Shown piece by piece: positions 8,556 to 17,268 of a stretch of DNA of 64,000 nucleotides. The position numbers and the translations under genes were made by a program. The stretch's first letter is position 1. Each line of letters opens with the position of its first letter. The notes under the pieces were generated by a model. It was not told where the DNA came from. It saw nothing but the letters and a program-made list of their open reading frames with translations, and ran no database searches. The DNA is taken from the NCBI GenBank assembly GCA_963834965.1, contig CAWIEI010000035.1:186001-250000 (forward strand). Reading direction: 5' to 3'. The DNA is from Fodinibacter sp963834965 (GTDB lineage: Bacteria > Actinomycetota > Actinomycetes > Actinomycetales > Dermatophilaceae).

Positions 8556-8582
8556 GTGAGTAGCCCCCTACCGGATGGGTAG
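8556..8582 (+). promoter_or_regulatory. Weak SigB-type promoter candidate for adh
   Basis: GTGAGT at 8556-8561, 15 nt, then GGGTAG at 8577-8582. The -10 fits the family found across this window, the -35 only loosely. About 30 nt before the dehydrogenase start. Confidence 0.35.
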
Positions 8583-8612
8583 GCAGCAGCCACACGAGAT
8601 CGGGAGGCAATG

Positions 8613-9818
8613 ATGCGAGCAGTGGTGTGGCACGGCAAGCGAGACGTCCGGGTGGACGAGGTCCCGGACCCGGTGATCCAGGACCCGGGTGACGCGATCA
8701 TCCGGGTGACGAGCACGAACATCTGCGGCTCAGACCTGCACCTGTACGAGGTGCTCGGCGCGTTCATGAACGAGGGCGACATCCTCGGCCACGAGCCGAT
8801 GGGTATCGTCGAGGAGGTCGGTGCCGACGTCACGGCCATCGCTCCCGGAGACCGGGTCGTCATCCCCTTCCAGGTCTGCTGCGGGCATTGTTGGATGTGC
8901 GAGCACGGGCTGCAGAGCCAGTGCGAGACGACGCAGGTGCGCGAGCAGGGAAGTGGCGCAGCGCTGTTCGGCTACTCCGAGCTCTATGGCTCGGTGCCCG
9001 GCGGTCAGGCCGAGTTCCTCCGCGTGCCCCAGGCGCAGTACACGCACGTCAAGGTGCCGCACGGCCCGAAGGACGACCGCTTCCTCTACCTCTCCGACGT
9101 GCTGCCGACCGCGTGGCAGGCGGTGGCCTACGCCGACCCCGAGCCGGAGGGCACCCTGCTGGTGCTCGGCCTCGGGCCGATCGGGGACATGGCGTCGCGC
9201 GTCGCGCTGCAGCGTGGGGTGCGCCAGGTCATCGGCGTCGACCGCGTCGACGAGCGGCTCGAGCGGGCCCGGTCCCGGGGCGTCACCACGATCGACATGC
9301 GCGAGGTCGACGACGTCGGCGAGGCGGTGCGCGAGCTGACCGGTGGCCGCGGCGCGGATGCCGTCATCGACGCCGTGGGCATGGAGGCGCACGGCTCGGG
9401 AGCGGTGGAGTTCAGCCACAAGATGGTCGCGGCCCTGCCCGACGCGGTCGCCAAGAAGCTGATGACCACCGTCGGCATCGACCGTGTCGCGGCGATCCAC
9501 ACGGCCATCGACGCGGTGCGCCGCGGTGGCACCGTCTCGCTGAGCGGGGTCTACGGCGGCATGGCCAGCCCGATGCCGATGATGACGCTGTTCGACAAGC
9601 AGGTGCAGGTGCGGATGGGCCAGGCCAACGTCAAGCGGTGGGTGCCCGACATCCTGCCGCTGCTGACCGACGACGATCCCCTGGGCGTCGACGGCTTCGC
9701 CACCCACCGGCTGCCCCTCGAGGCGGCACCGGGTGCCTACGCCGACTTCCAGGCCAAGAAGAACGGCATGGTCAAGGTGGTGCTGTCTCCGGGGGCGGCG
9801 GACCCGACGAGGGGCTGA
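8613..9818 (+). CDS. Zinc-dependent alcohol/formaldehyde dehydrogenase family
   Basis: 401-residue zinc MDR enzyme. Catalytic zinc ligands are Cys in NICGSDLHLYE and His-Glu in GHEPMG; the structural zinc loop is CCGHCWMCEHGLQSQC (about residues 90-106). The Rossmann motif is GLGPIGDMAS. The long insert (GSGAALFGYSELYGSVPGGQ) and extended C-terminus are like the glutathione-independent formaldehyde dehydrogenase and related NAD-dependent dehydrogenases; the actual alcohol or aldehyde is unknown. GGGAGG at 8602-8607 gives better spacing to ATG 8613 than to ATG 8610. It stands alone. Confidence 0.88.
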   Translation: MRAVVWHGKRDVRVDEVPDPVIQDPGDAIIRVTSTNICGSDLHLYEVLGAFMNEGDILGHEPMGIVEEVGADVTAIAPGDRVVIPFQVCCGHCWMCEHGLQSQCETTQVREQGSGAALFGYSELYGSVPGGQAEFLRVPQAQYTHVKVPHGPKDDRFLYLSDVLPTAWQAVAYADPEPEGTLLVLGLGPIGDMASRVALQRGVRQVIGVDRVDERLERARSRGVTTIDMREVDDVGEAVRELTGGRGADAVIDAVGMEAHGSGAVEFSHKMVAALPDAVAKKLMTTVGIDRVAAIHTAIDAVRRGGTVSLSGVYGGMASPMPMMTLFDKQVQVRMGQANVKRWVPDILPLLTDDDPLGVDGFATHRLPLEAAPGAYADFQAKKNGMVKVVLSPGAADPTRG

Positions 9819-9822
9819 GCCC

Positions 9823-9848
9823 GGTGCGCCCCCGCCCCTCGGGGGTAC
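9823..9848 (+). promoter_or_regulatory. SigB-type promoter candidate for the GAF-ANTAR pair
   Basis: GGTGCG at 9823-9828, 14 nt, then GGGTAC at 9843-9848, about 50 nt before the GTG at 9900. One mismatch to the GGTGTG version seen upstream of five other units. Confidence 0.45.
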
Positions 9849-9899
9849 GGTGAGGAACTGGTAACCCACGAGCACCACCGAGGGGCAGGAGGGCCGCAC

Positions 9900-10622
9900 G
9901 TGACTGACGTCGACGACCTCCTGGCACGTCTGGCGCACGGTCTGGCCCAAGGGGCTGCCCAAGGTCTCGGGCTGCCCGACCGGCTGTGCCGTGCGGCGGC
10001 CACGACGCTGGGGTGCGACGGCGGCGCCATCACCATCGCCTACACGCGCGTCGAGCGGGTCACCTTGGCCGCCACCGACGACACGGCGCGGGTGCTCGAG
10101 GAGACCCAGGACGTCGTGGGCCAGGGCCCCGGCCCCGACGCGTTCACCGCCGGGGCGTACTCACGCTTCGACCTGCTCGACGTCGACGGCCCCGACCCGC
10201 GCTGGCCGCTGCTCGAGTCGGAGTCGCTCACCGCCCTGGCCCCGGTGGTGGTGCACGCGCTGCCCATGGGCGAGGGTGAGGACCAGGTGATCGGCGTGCT
10301 CACGCTCTACCAGCACGGCACCGACCGCGAGATCGACCTCGACGCCGGCCTCATCGTCGCGCGGGTGGTGGCGGCGGCACTTCTGGCCGACGGCACCGCC
10401 GTCCCCGGTGCCGGTCGCGGGCCGTGGGCCGAGCGGGCCGAGGTGCACCAGGCCACCGGCATGGTCGTGGCCCAGCTCGGCGTCCCGGAGGCCGACGCCC
10501 TCGCCCTGTTGCGCGCCCACGCCTTCTCGCACGACCAGAGCGTCGCCCGCACCGCGCATGCGGTCGTCGACCGCCAGCTCACCTTCTCGGCCAACCCGGA
10601 TCAGGAGATCGAGTCGACATGA
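9900..10622 (+). CDS. GAF-ANTAR regulator
   Basis: 240 residues. A GAF-type sensor fold spans about 20-165 (ITIAYTRVERVTLAATD, VLTLYQHGT), followed by an ANTAR RNA-binding domain at about 175-230 (WAERAEVHQATGMVVAQLG, then ALALLRAHAFSHDQS). ANTAR proteins bind paired hairpins in nascent RNA and block termination. The ligand of this GAF domain is unknown. GTG 9900 follows GGAGG with good spacing. Its stop overlaps the ATG of the next GAF-ANTAR gene, so the pair is translationally coupled. Confidence 0.85.
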   Translation: MTDVDDLLARLAHGLAQGAAQGLGLPDRLCRAAATTLGCDGGAITIAYTRVERVTLAATDDTARVLEETQDVVGQGPGPDAFTAGAYSRFDLLDVDGPDPRWPLLESESLTALAPVVVHALPMGEGEDQVIGVLTLYQHGTDREIDLDAGLIVARVVAAALLADGTAVPGAGRGPWAERAEVHQATGMVVAQLGVPEADALALLRAHAFSHDQSVARTAHAVVDRQLTFSANPDQEIEST

Positions 10623-11335
10623 CCAGCACCACAGTCTGGGAGGTCCTGGCCAGCGCCAACGCGGCGATGGTCCGACCAGACCTCGACGTCACCGGGGCCC
10701 TGGCGCGGCTCCTCACCGGAGTCACCGACGCCCTCCCCGCGACGGCAGCGGCCGTGCTCGTCGACGCCGACGGCTCGCTCGAGGTGCTGGCCGCCACCTC
10801 GCACCGCGCCCTCGACCTCGAGATGCACCAGGCCCAGGTCGACGAGGGCCCGTGCCTCGACGCGCTGCGTAGCGGCCACGAGGCCCACCAGGTCGGGGCC
10901 GATGAGATCCGCCGCCGCTGGCCGGCAGCGGGTCCGTTCGTCGTGGACTCCGGTTACCACTCGGTGCAGGCGCTGCCGCTCACCTGGCACGGGCGCACCT
11001 TCGGCGCCCTCGCCGTGTTCCGCGCGCAGCCGGAGGGCTTCGAGCACCAGCAGCGTGACTGCCGGGCGCTGGCGGATGCCGTCACGCTCCTCATCGTCAG
11101 CGCGCACGTCGACCACGAGCACCTCGCCGCCAGCCTGCACGCCGTGCTCCAGGACCGCTCGGTGGTCGAGCAGGCCAAGGGGGCGCTGGCCTACACCCGC
11201 TCGCTGGACATGGCCGGGGCGTTCGACGCCCTCGTGGCCCTCGCCGACGACGAGGGGATCACCCTCGGCGTGGCGGCCCGCCGGGTGATGGCCCGGGCGG
11301 CCCAGGGCACCATGGGCGGGGCCAGCGGGTCATGA
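10619..11335 (+). CDS. GAF-ANTAR regulator, second of a coupled pair
   Basis: 238 residues. GAF domain at about 20-165 (AAAVLVDADGSLEVLAATS, DEGPCLDALRSGHEAHQV, QALPLTWHGRTFGALAVF) and a C-terminal ANTAR at about 170-228 (LQDRSVVEQAKGALAYTR, then FDALVALADDEGITLGVAA). The DEGPC(L/V) segment is a hallmark of actinobacterial GAF-ANTAR proteins. ATG 10619 overlaps the upstream stop (ATGA). The 3' end overlaps the convergent hybrid-kinase gene by six bases, which suggests a functional trio. RNA targets cannot be named from sequence. Confidence 0.85.
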   Translation: MTSTTVWEVLASANAAMVRPDLDVTGALARLLTGVTDALPATAAAVLVDADGSLEVLAATSHRALDLEMHQAQVDEGPCLDALRSGHEAHQVGADEIRRRWPAAGPFVVDSGYHSVQALPLTWHGRTFGALAVFRAQPEGFEHQQRDCRALADAVTLLIVSAHVDHEHLAASLHAVLQDRSVVEQAKGALAYTRSLDMAGAFDALVALADDEGITLGVAARRVMARAAQGTMGGASGS

Positions 11336-14300
11336 CTCGAGCTGGCCGGGGTCGGCGCCGCTCTCGATGACGCGCAGTGCCACCTCGCGCAGCTTGGTGT
11401 TGTGGTCCTGCGAGGTGCGCTTGAGGCGCTCGAAGGCGACGGTGGGGGTCCAGCGGTGCCGCTCGACGAGGATGCCGACGGCCTGCCCGATCTCCTGATG
11501 GCTCTCGACCGCACGCCGCAGGTGCTGCTCGCGATCGGCGAAGCCGGTGGCGGCGACCACCCGATCGCAGGCGAGGGAGAGGGCCTGGACGAGCAGGTCG
11601 CCGGCGATCCGCTCGTCGGCGGTCACCGGCCGAGGCGCAGGGAAGGACACCCAGACCCGGCACCGCCGGGCGTCGCCACCGGGCGTCAGCAGGATGCCGT
11701 CGACGTCGCCACCGTCGGCGACCGGGGCCCCGGCCGCCTCGCCGCCGTCGCTGTCGAGCCGGTCGGCCACCAGGGGGTCGAGGTCGGCGCGCTGCACCGG
11801 ACCCGACGCGGTGAACAGCTGATCGCTGCGGCCCACGACGACGCCCACCGTGGCCTCGCCGCCGAACAGCACGGACAGCCCCGCCACGGCGGCGGCGACC
11901 ACGTCGGTCAGCTCGTCGGCCGACCCGAGCTCGGCCGACAGCGCGGCAGCCATGGCCCGGCGCCGGCGTGCCTCGTGCTCGGCCGTGACGTCACGAACGG
12001 TGGCGAGCAGCCGGGCCGGTCGGCCGCGCCCGCCGTGCACCGTGCTCACCCGCACCGAGCCGACCACCTCGCGGCCGTCACGGTGCCGCAGCGCGACCTC
12101 GAGCGCACCGGTGCCCTCGGGCGAGGCGGTCGCGAGGTCGACGGCATCCGCGAAGCTCGCCGAGGGGCGCCCGCCGGCTGCGTCCCACGGGTAGGGCCGG
12201 GTGATCGGCCCGTCGACGGCGTCCCAGCCCACCATCCGCGTGAACCGGTCGTTGACCTCGAGCACGGTGCCGTCGAGGTCGAGCACGAGCAGGGCGTCGT
12301 GCAGCCCGTCGGTGACCGCCCGACGCCACGCGGCGTCCTGGCTGCGCGCCGCGGCCCGCTCGAGCTTGCTCGCGACCCGCGCCCGCAGCTCGAGCACCGA
12401 GAACGGCTTGACGAGGTAGTCGTCGGCACCGGCGCCCAAGGCCGTGCTGGTGGCGTGCTCACCGGCCCGCGCCGACAGGAGCACGACCGGGATGCCGGCC
12501 AGCGCCGGGTCCTGCCGGATGGCGTCGACCAGGCCGTAGCCGTCGAGCCCGGGCATCAGCACGTCGGTGAGCACGAGGTCGGGCGGCTCGCGGCGCACGG
12601 CATCCAGCGCTGCCCGCCCGTCGGGCACCAGCTCGACGTCGTAGTCGTCGCCCAGGACCTGGCCCAGGTAGCTGCGCAGGTCGGGGTTGTCCTCGGCCAC
12701 CAAGACGCGCGGCCGGTCGCCCCGCCACGGGCCCGCGCCCCGCGGGTCGCCGAGCCCGGTCGGCGAGGACGGCTGCTGCCAGGTCTGCACCTCGCGCAGG
12801 AAGTCCTCGACGTGACGGGGCGTCATCGCCGACGAGGAGCCCGGCTCGTCGGCACGCGGCGCGGCCGCCGACGGGCCGGCCGGCAGCCGGACCGTGAAGG
12901 TGCTGCCGTGCCCCACCTCGCTGGTGACGGTGATCTCGCCGCCCATCAGCTCGGTGAGCTGCTGCACCATCGCCAGGCCGATGCCGGCCCCCTCGTGGGA
13001 GCGCGCGCTGGCCGGCGCGGGGAGGCGCTCGAAGCGGGCGAAGGCGCGATCGACGTCGTCGGGGTGGATGCCGACCCCGGTGTCGGTGACCGCGATCTCG
13101 ACGACGTCGTCGGCGCACCTCACCCGGAGCCCGACCGAGCCCTCGGGGGTGTACTTCAGCGCGTTCGCCAGGAGGTTGAGCACGATCCGCTCGAGCAGGT
13201 CGGGGTCGAGGTGCGCCTCGATGCCGGAGCCGCAGTCCTGGTCGAAGGCCAGGCCGGCACGCTCGAGGGCCGGCCGAAAGCTCTCGGCCAGCCCCGCCAT
13301 CAGGGCCGTGACGTCGACCCCTTGCAGCCGGGGCGCGAGCCCGCCCGTCTCGATACGGCCGAAGTCGAGCATCGCGTCGACCAGCCGCGCCAGCCGGTGG
13401 GTACTGCGCTCGACGAGCTCGAGCAGTTCGCGCTGGTGGGCGTCCTCCGCCGCCTCCAGCGCCTCGTGGGCCGGACCGGCGATGAGGGTCAGCGGGGTGC
13501 GCAGCTCGTGGCTGAGGTTGGTGAAGAACGTGCTCTTGGCGGCGTCGAGCTCGACCAGGGCCTCACGGCGGCGGCGCTCGTCGGCGAGCCGGTCCACGTC
13601 GGCCAGCACGGCGGCGACGTGCGTGGCGCACAGGGTGGCGTAGGCCTCCAGCGACGGGTCCCACCGGCGGTGCACCGACTCGCCGAACACGATGACCGCC
13701 GCTCCCCGGCCACGGGCCGGGCCGGCCGAGACCGCGACCGGGTAGGCGTGCCAGGCCCGGATGCCGCGCTCCACCGCCTGGCGGTCGGCGGCCACCGTGG
13801 CGCGGCGCCCGGTTCCCGACACCTGTCGCACGAGGTCGGAGACCCGGGCACGGGAGCCGGCACCGACGTCCGGTAGCTGCTTCTCGACCAGCTCGCTGAG
13901 CGCGAGCCGGTCGCCCTCGGGCGGGGCGTCGAGCACGGCGACGACCGGGTGGTCGGCGGCGTTGTCGCGCAGGATGGTGGCCGCCGCGGCAACGGCATCC
14001 GCCCGGTCGCGAGCGCCGACCAGGGCGACCATCTCGGCCAACGTCGCCAGCCGCCGCTCTCCGAGCACTCGCTCGGTGGTCTCGGTGACGGCGCAGAAGA
14101 CGCCCCCCACGCCGCCGGACTCGTCGGTGATCGGGCTGTAGGAGTACGTGAAGTAGCACTCCTCCGGGTAGCCGTTGCGGTCGAGGACCAGCCGCTGGTC
14201 GGCCGACCAGGTGGCACCGCCGCCGGCCATGACCTGCTCGAGCATCGGGCCGATGACGTCCCAGATCTCGCCCCAGACCTCGCGGCCTGGGGCGCCGAGC

Positions 14301-14614
14301 GCCCGCGGGTGCTTGCTCTGCCCCAGCATCGGCCGGTAGGCGTCGTTGTAGATCATCACCAGCTCGGGCCCCCACCACAGCAGGATGGGGAAGCGCGACG
14401 ACAGGCAGATGCCGACCGCCGTGCGCAGGCTCTGCGGCCAGTCGTGCGGGTCGCCGAGTGGACCGGCTGCCCAGTCGCCGGCCTCGACCAGCGCCGACAG
14501 CTCGCTCCCGGGCACGCCGAAGGGGCCCTCGGCAGGGCCGGATGCTGACAGCACACGCTGCGGCTGGTTCCGGTTTTGCGCCGGAGGGCCGATCTGCGGT
14601 TCGTGGACGGCCAC
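11330..14614 (-). CDS. Hybrid histidine kinase, PAS-GAF-HisKA-HATPase-REC-PAS-GAF-ANTAR
   Basis: 1094 residues with no membrane segment, so a cytosolic sensor. Order: PAS-like domain (about 55-180, SSRFPILLWWGPELVMIYND), GAF-like segment (185-335), HisKA with FFTNLSHELRTPL (phospho-His about 369), HATPase with N-box LLANALKYTPEG, VTDTGVGI and GAGIGLAMVQ, then a receiver with LTDVLMPGLDGYG (Asp about 684). A second PAS (LLVLDLDGTVLEVNDRFTRM) and GAF precede a terminal ANTAR (about 1035-1094, HQEIGQAVGILVERHRW). Kinase, receiver and RNA-binding output in one chain is unusual. GTG 14614 has GGGAG about 8 nt upstream; the frame is open to an ATG at 14674. Confidence 0.88.
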   Translation of the reverse strand: MAVHEPQIGPPAQNRNQPQRVLSASGPAEGPFGVPGSELSALVEAGDWAAGPLGDPHDWPQSLRTAVGICLSSRFPILLWWGPELVMIYNDAYRPMLGQSKHPRALGAPGREVWGEIWDVIGPMLEQVMAGGGATWSADQRLVLDRNGYPEECYFTYSYSPITDESGGVGGVFCAVTETTERVLGERRLATLAEMVALVGARDRADAVAAAATILRDNAADHPVVAVLDAPPEGDRLALSELVEKQLPDVGAGSRARVSDLVRQVSGTGRRATVAADRQAVERGIRAWHAYPVAVSAGPARGRGAAVIVFGESVHRRWDPSLEAYATLCATHVAAVLADVDRLADERRRREALVELDAAKSTFFTNLSHELRTPLTLIAGPAHEALEAAEDAHQRELLELVERSTHRLARLVDAMLDFGRIETGGLAPRLQGVDVTALMAGLAESFRPALERAGLAFDQDCGSGIEAHLDPDLLERIVLNLLANALKYTPEGSVGLRVRCADDVVEIAVTDTGVGIHPDDVDRAFARFERLPAPASARSHEGAGIGLAMVQQLTELMGGEITVTSEVGHGSTFTVRLPAGPSAAAPRADEPGSSSAMTPRHVEDFLREVQTWQQPSSPTGLGDPRGAGPWRGDRPRVLVAEDNPDLRSYLGQVLGDDYDVELVPDGRAALDAVRREPPDLVLTDVLMPGLDGYGLVDAIRQDPALAGIPVVLLSARAGEHATSTALGAGADDYLVKPFSVLELRARVASKLERAAARSQDAAWRRAVTDGLHDALLVLDLDGTVLEVNDRFTRMVGWDAVDGPITRPYPWDAAGGRPSASFADAVDLATASPEGTGALEVALRHRDGREVVGSVRVSTVHGGRGRPARLLATVRDVTAEHEARRRRAMAAALSAELGSADELTDVVAAAVAGLSVLFGGEATVGVVVGRSDQLFTASGPVQRADLDPLVADRLDSDGGEAAGAPVADGGDVDGILLTPGGDARRCRVWVSFPAPRPVTADERIAGDLLVQALSLACDRVVAATGFADREQHLRRAVESHQEIGQAVGILVERHRWTPTVAFERLKRTSQDHNTKLREVALRVIESGADPGQLES

Positions 14615-14746
14615 GACTCGACTCCCGAGAAAGTCAGTGCCCGGTCGGCCGCTGGTTCGACCGCCTGGACGCACGGCGACTCTTACACACCCGGCGATCC
14701 GGCGGCAACATCGCAGCCGTCGATCACCTGACCCTCTACAACGAGC

Positions 14747-15772
14747 TCAGCCGACCTCATTGTTCCGCCGTGCGGCGCGGTCGCCGAGCACGCTCAGCCC
14801 GTCGACGACGCGTGAGGACAGTCGCGACCGCGCGGTGCCGCCGTCGACCGCCGAGGCGGCATCCGACATGGGATCCGCCGCGCTGCCGTTGGGCCCCGGC
14901 AAGAGCCGGCTGACCAGGCCCATGGCCCGGATGGTCGTGGCGGGCGCCAGCCCGTGCACGCGCCTCCCGACGATGGTCAGCGGCGTCAGCTCGACTGTCG
15001 GGCTTCCGGAGACCACGCCGCTCACGATCCGCCGGGCAGCCCGCTCGGCCGAGATGCTGAGCCCGGGCAGCGACGCCAGCGGGGCGAACCAGGCGTAGTC
15101 GGTGACGGCGTTGTCGACGAAGCGGGCGTGGGTGTGCCCGCCCGTGCGCATCAGGCCGGGGGTCACGGCGGTGACCGTGACGCCGGTGCCGGCCAGCTCG
15201 GCATACAGGCCCTCGGCCAGGCCGACGGCGCCGAACTTGGCGACGGAGTAGGGCACGAGGCGGGGCACCGCCACGAGACCGCCGACCGACGACACGACGC
15301 CGATCCGCCCGTGGCCGGCATCGCGCATGTGCGGCAGCACCGCGAGCGCGAGGTGCACGGGCCCCCACAGCATGGTGTCAACGGCATCGTGGAAGTGGCC
15401 CAGGGTGACGGTGTCGGCGTGCCCGACCTGAATCACCCCGGCGACGTGGATGGCCACCTCGATGGGCTCTGGCGACGCCGCGACCTCGTCGACGACGGCC
15501 GTGACCGCTGCCTCGTCGCGGACGTCGCACAGTCGGGTGTGGAAGCGCCCACCGGGCACGGCGGCGGCCAGGATGCGCTCGGCGCCGAGCAGCTCGTCGT
15601 CGTCGCGGGCGCAGCCGTAGACGGTGTAACCCCGCTCGAGCAGCTCTTGGCACACCAGCAGCCCCAGACCGCGCGAGGCGCCCATGACGATCGCCGCGCC
15701 GGGTGCGGGCGCACCGGCGGCGTTTTCGAACGGTGGGGCGGCGTTGTTCAGGTGGGCGTTCGGGTGCGGCAT
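14747..15772 (-). CDS. Short-chain dehydrogenase/reductase with C-terminal extension
   Basis: 341-residue classical SDR: cofactor motif GASRGLGLLV, IHVAGV at strand 4, catalytic Ser in VVSSVGG and YxxxK in YSVAKFGAVG. The last roughly 80 residues (TIVGRRVHGLAPATTIRAMG onward) extend past the SDR core and may bind membranes, as in SDRs related to DltE/SadH. Substrate unknown. ATG 15772 is the only reasonable start; its Shine-Dalgarno is weak. It is divergent from the UXS-like gene, with a SigB-type element on each strand between them. Confidence 0.8.
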   Translation of the reverse strand: MPHPNAHLNNAAPPFENAAGAPAPGAAIVMGASRGLGLLVCQELLERGYTVYGCARDDDELLGAERILAAAVPGGRFHTRLCDVRDEAAVTAVVDEVAASPEPIEVAIHVAGVIQVGHADTVTLGHFHDAVDTMLWGPVHLALAVLPHMRDAGHGRIGVVSSVGGLVAVPRLVPYSVAKFGAVGLAEGLYAELAGTGVTVTAVTPGLMRTGGHTHARFVDNAVTDYAWFAPLASLPGLSISAERAARRIVSGVVSGSPTVELTPLTIVGRRVHGLAPATTIRAMGLVSRLLPGPNGSAADPMSDAASAVDGGTARSRLSSRVVDGLSVLGDRAARRNNEVG

Positions 15773-15812
15773 GGAGGGCCTGTCTCGGTGGGGTGAACTC
15801 TCGCCCGGCCTC

Positions 15813-15839
15813 GTACCCAGCGGCGCCGGGCGGCACACC
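15813..15839 (-). promoter_or_regulatory. SigB-type promoter candidate for the SDR
   Basis: On the minus strand GGTGTG (15839-15834), 15 nt, then GGGTAC (15818-15813), 40 nt before the SDR ATG. Same form as elements at 42062, 57771 and 59728. Confidence 0.55.
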
Positions 15840-15852
15840 TTCGCCGAGGGGC

Positions 15853-15877
15853 GGTTCTCCCCCCGGGAAAGGGGTAC
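15853..15877 (+). promoter_or_regulatory. SigB-type promoter candidate for the UXS-like gene
   Basis: GGTTC at 15853-15857, 14 nt, then GGGTAC at 15872-15877, 28 nt before the ATG at 15906. Confidence 0.5.
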
Positions 15878-15905
15878 GAGAAGGGAACGCCGACCAGGAG
15901 GACCC

Positions 15906-16940
15906 ATGGACCCCGCGCTCGCCGCACCCCGCCACCAGCGCCCCGAGCGCGCCGCCCGGCGCGTTGTCGTCACCGGTGGGGCCGGCTTCCTCGGCAGCCA
16001 CCTGTGCACGGCCCTGGTCGCGCAGGGGGTCGAGGTGGTCGCGCTCGACAACTTCCTCACCGGGTCGCCCGGCAACGTCGCACACCTGATGCACCAGCCC
16101 GGGTTCCGGCTGGTGCGCTGCGACGTCACCGACTTCGTGCACGTGCCCGGGCGGGTCGACCTGGTGCTGCACTTCGCCTCGCCCGCGTCGCCGCTGGACT
16201 ACCTGCGGATGCCGGTCGAGACGCTCAAGGTGGGTTCAGTGGGCACCTGGCACGCCCTGGGCCTGGCCAAGGAGAAGGGCGCCAGGTTCGTGCTGGCCTC
16301 CACCTCCGAGGTCTACGGCGACCCCCAGGTGCACCCCCAGCCCGAGACCTACTGGGGTCACGTCAACCCGATCGGCCCGCGGGGGGTCTACGACGAGGGC
16401 AAGCGCTTCGGGGAGGCACTCACCACCGCCTACCGCGAGCACGAGGGCGTCGACACCGGCATCGTGCGCATCTTCAACACCTACGGCCCGCGGATGCGGC
16501 CCCGCGACGGCCGGGCGATCCCCACCTTCATCCGTCAGGCGTTGCTCGAGGAGCCGCTCACGGTCGCCGGCGACGGGTCGCAGACGCGGTCGGTGTGCTT
16601 CGTCGACGACCTCGTGCGCGGCATCCTCGGCTTCGCCGCCTCCGGCCACCCCGGGCCGGTGAACCTAGGCAACCCCGAGGAGCTTCCCGTCCTGCGCATC
16701 GCGCAGGACGTGCTGCGCGAGGTCGGGTCCGGTTCCGCGGTCGAGCACGTGGCGCTGCCGGTCGACGACCCGAAGGTCCGCCGGCCTGACACCGCTCTCG
16801 CCGAACAGCTGCTCGGCTGGCAGCCACAGGTGGGGTGGGGGGAAGGCCTCGCGCGCACCGTGGAGTGGTTCCGGCAGGTGCCGCTGAACGCCTGGGACGA
16901 CGAGCGCCTGGATGCCGTCGCCGAGTCGCAGACCGCCTGA
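15906..16940 (+). CDS. UDP-glucuronate decarboxylase-like extended SDR
   Basis: 344-residue nucleotide-sugar SDR. NAD-binding GGAGFLGSHL (about 25-34); active-site block STSEVYGDPQVHPQPETYWG; then NPIGPRGVYDEGKRFGEAL with the YxxxK pair; FNTYGPRMRPRDGRAIPTF and GDGSQTRSVCFVDDLV complete the pattern. The TSEVYGDP, HPQ, YWG, NP and YDEGKR series is the UDP-xylose synthase (UXS) signature, so it probably converts UDP-glucuronate to UDP-xylose. AGGAGG sits directly before ATG 15906. It lies next to the heptose glycan operon but on the other strand; a sugar-supply link is possible, not shown. Confidence 0.88.
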   Translation: MDPALAAPRHQRPERAARRVVVTGGAGFLGSHLCTALVAQGVEVVALDNFLTGSPGNVAHLMHQPGFRLVRCDVTDFVHVPGRVDLVLHFASPASPLDYLRMPVETLKVGSVGTWHALGLAKEKGARFVLASTSEVYGDPQVHPQPETYWGHVNPIGPRGVYDEGKRFGEALTTAYREHEGVDTGIVRIFNTYGPRMRPRDGRAIPTFIRQALLEEPLTVAGDGSQTRSVCFVDDLVRGILGFAASGHPGPVNLGNPEELPVLRIAQDVLREVGSGSAVEHVALPVDDPKVRRPDTALAEQLLGWQPQVGWGEGLARTVEWFRQVPLNAWDDERLDAVAESQTA

Positions 16941-16971
16941 CCGCCTGGCCCCCTGACGGCTGAGCAGATCA

Positions 16972-17208
16972 GGTGATGCACCACGCGCGTTCGAGCCCGC
17001 CCTACGCATCACCCCAGCCCAGACCCACCCGTCGAGGTGATGCACCACGCGCGTTCGAGCAAGCCCTACGCATCACCCCAGCCCAGACCCACCCGTCGAA
17101 GTGATGCACCACGCGCGTTCGAGCAAGCCCTACGCATCACCCCAGCCCAGACCCACCCGTCGAAGTGATGCACCACGCGCGTTCGAGCAAGCCCTACGCA
17201 TCACCCCG
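16972..17208. repeat. Tandem array of a 64-bp palindromic unit, 3.7 copies
   Basis: Units begin at 16972, 17036, 17100 and 17164 (exact 64-bp period). Each holds an inverted pair GTGATGC ... GCATCAC about 27 nt apart, so each can fold as a hairpin. Units 2-4 are nearly identical; unit 1 differs at AGCCCG versus AGCAAG, and the last lacks its tail. There are no variable spacers. It separates the convergent UXS-like gene and heptose operon and may terminate both. Confidence 0.92.
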
Positions 17209-17268
17209 TCCTAGGGCGAGCGGCGGCAGGCGCCGAAATCCTGACCTCGGCAGCCCCGCCGAGCCGGG

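Noticed and set aside
11402..13876. Long plus-strand open frame over the hybrid kinase gene
   Set aside because: It is the antisense of a strongly supported gene; composition-driven and rich in Gly/Arg/His without domains.
16990..17010. GTTCGAGC in the repeats resembling a tRNA T-arm
   Set aside because: No acceptor, D or anticodon arms fold around it and the motif recurs in every tandem unit.
16972..17208. Possible CRISPR array (regular repeats)
   Set aside because: The whole 64-bp unit is conserved with no variable spacers, and there are no cas genes.
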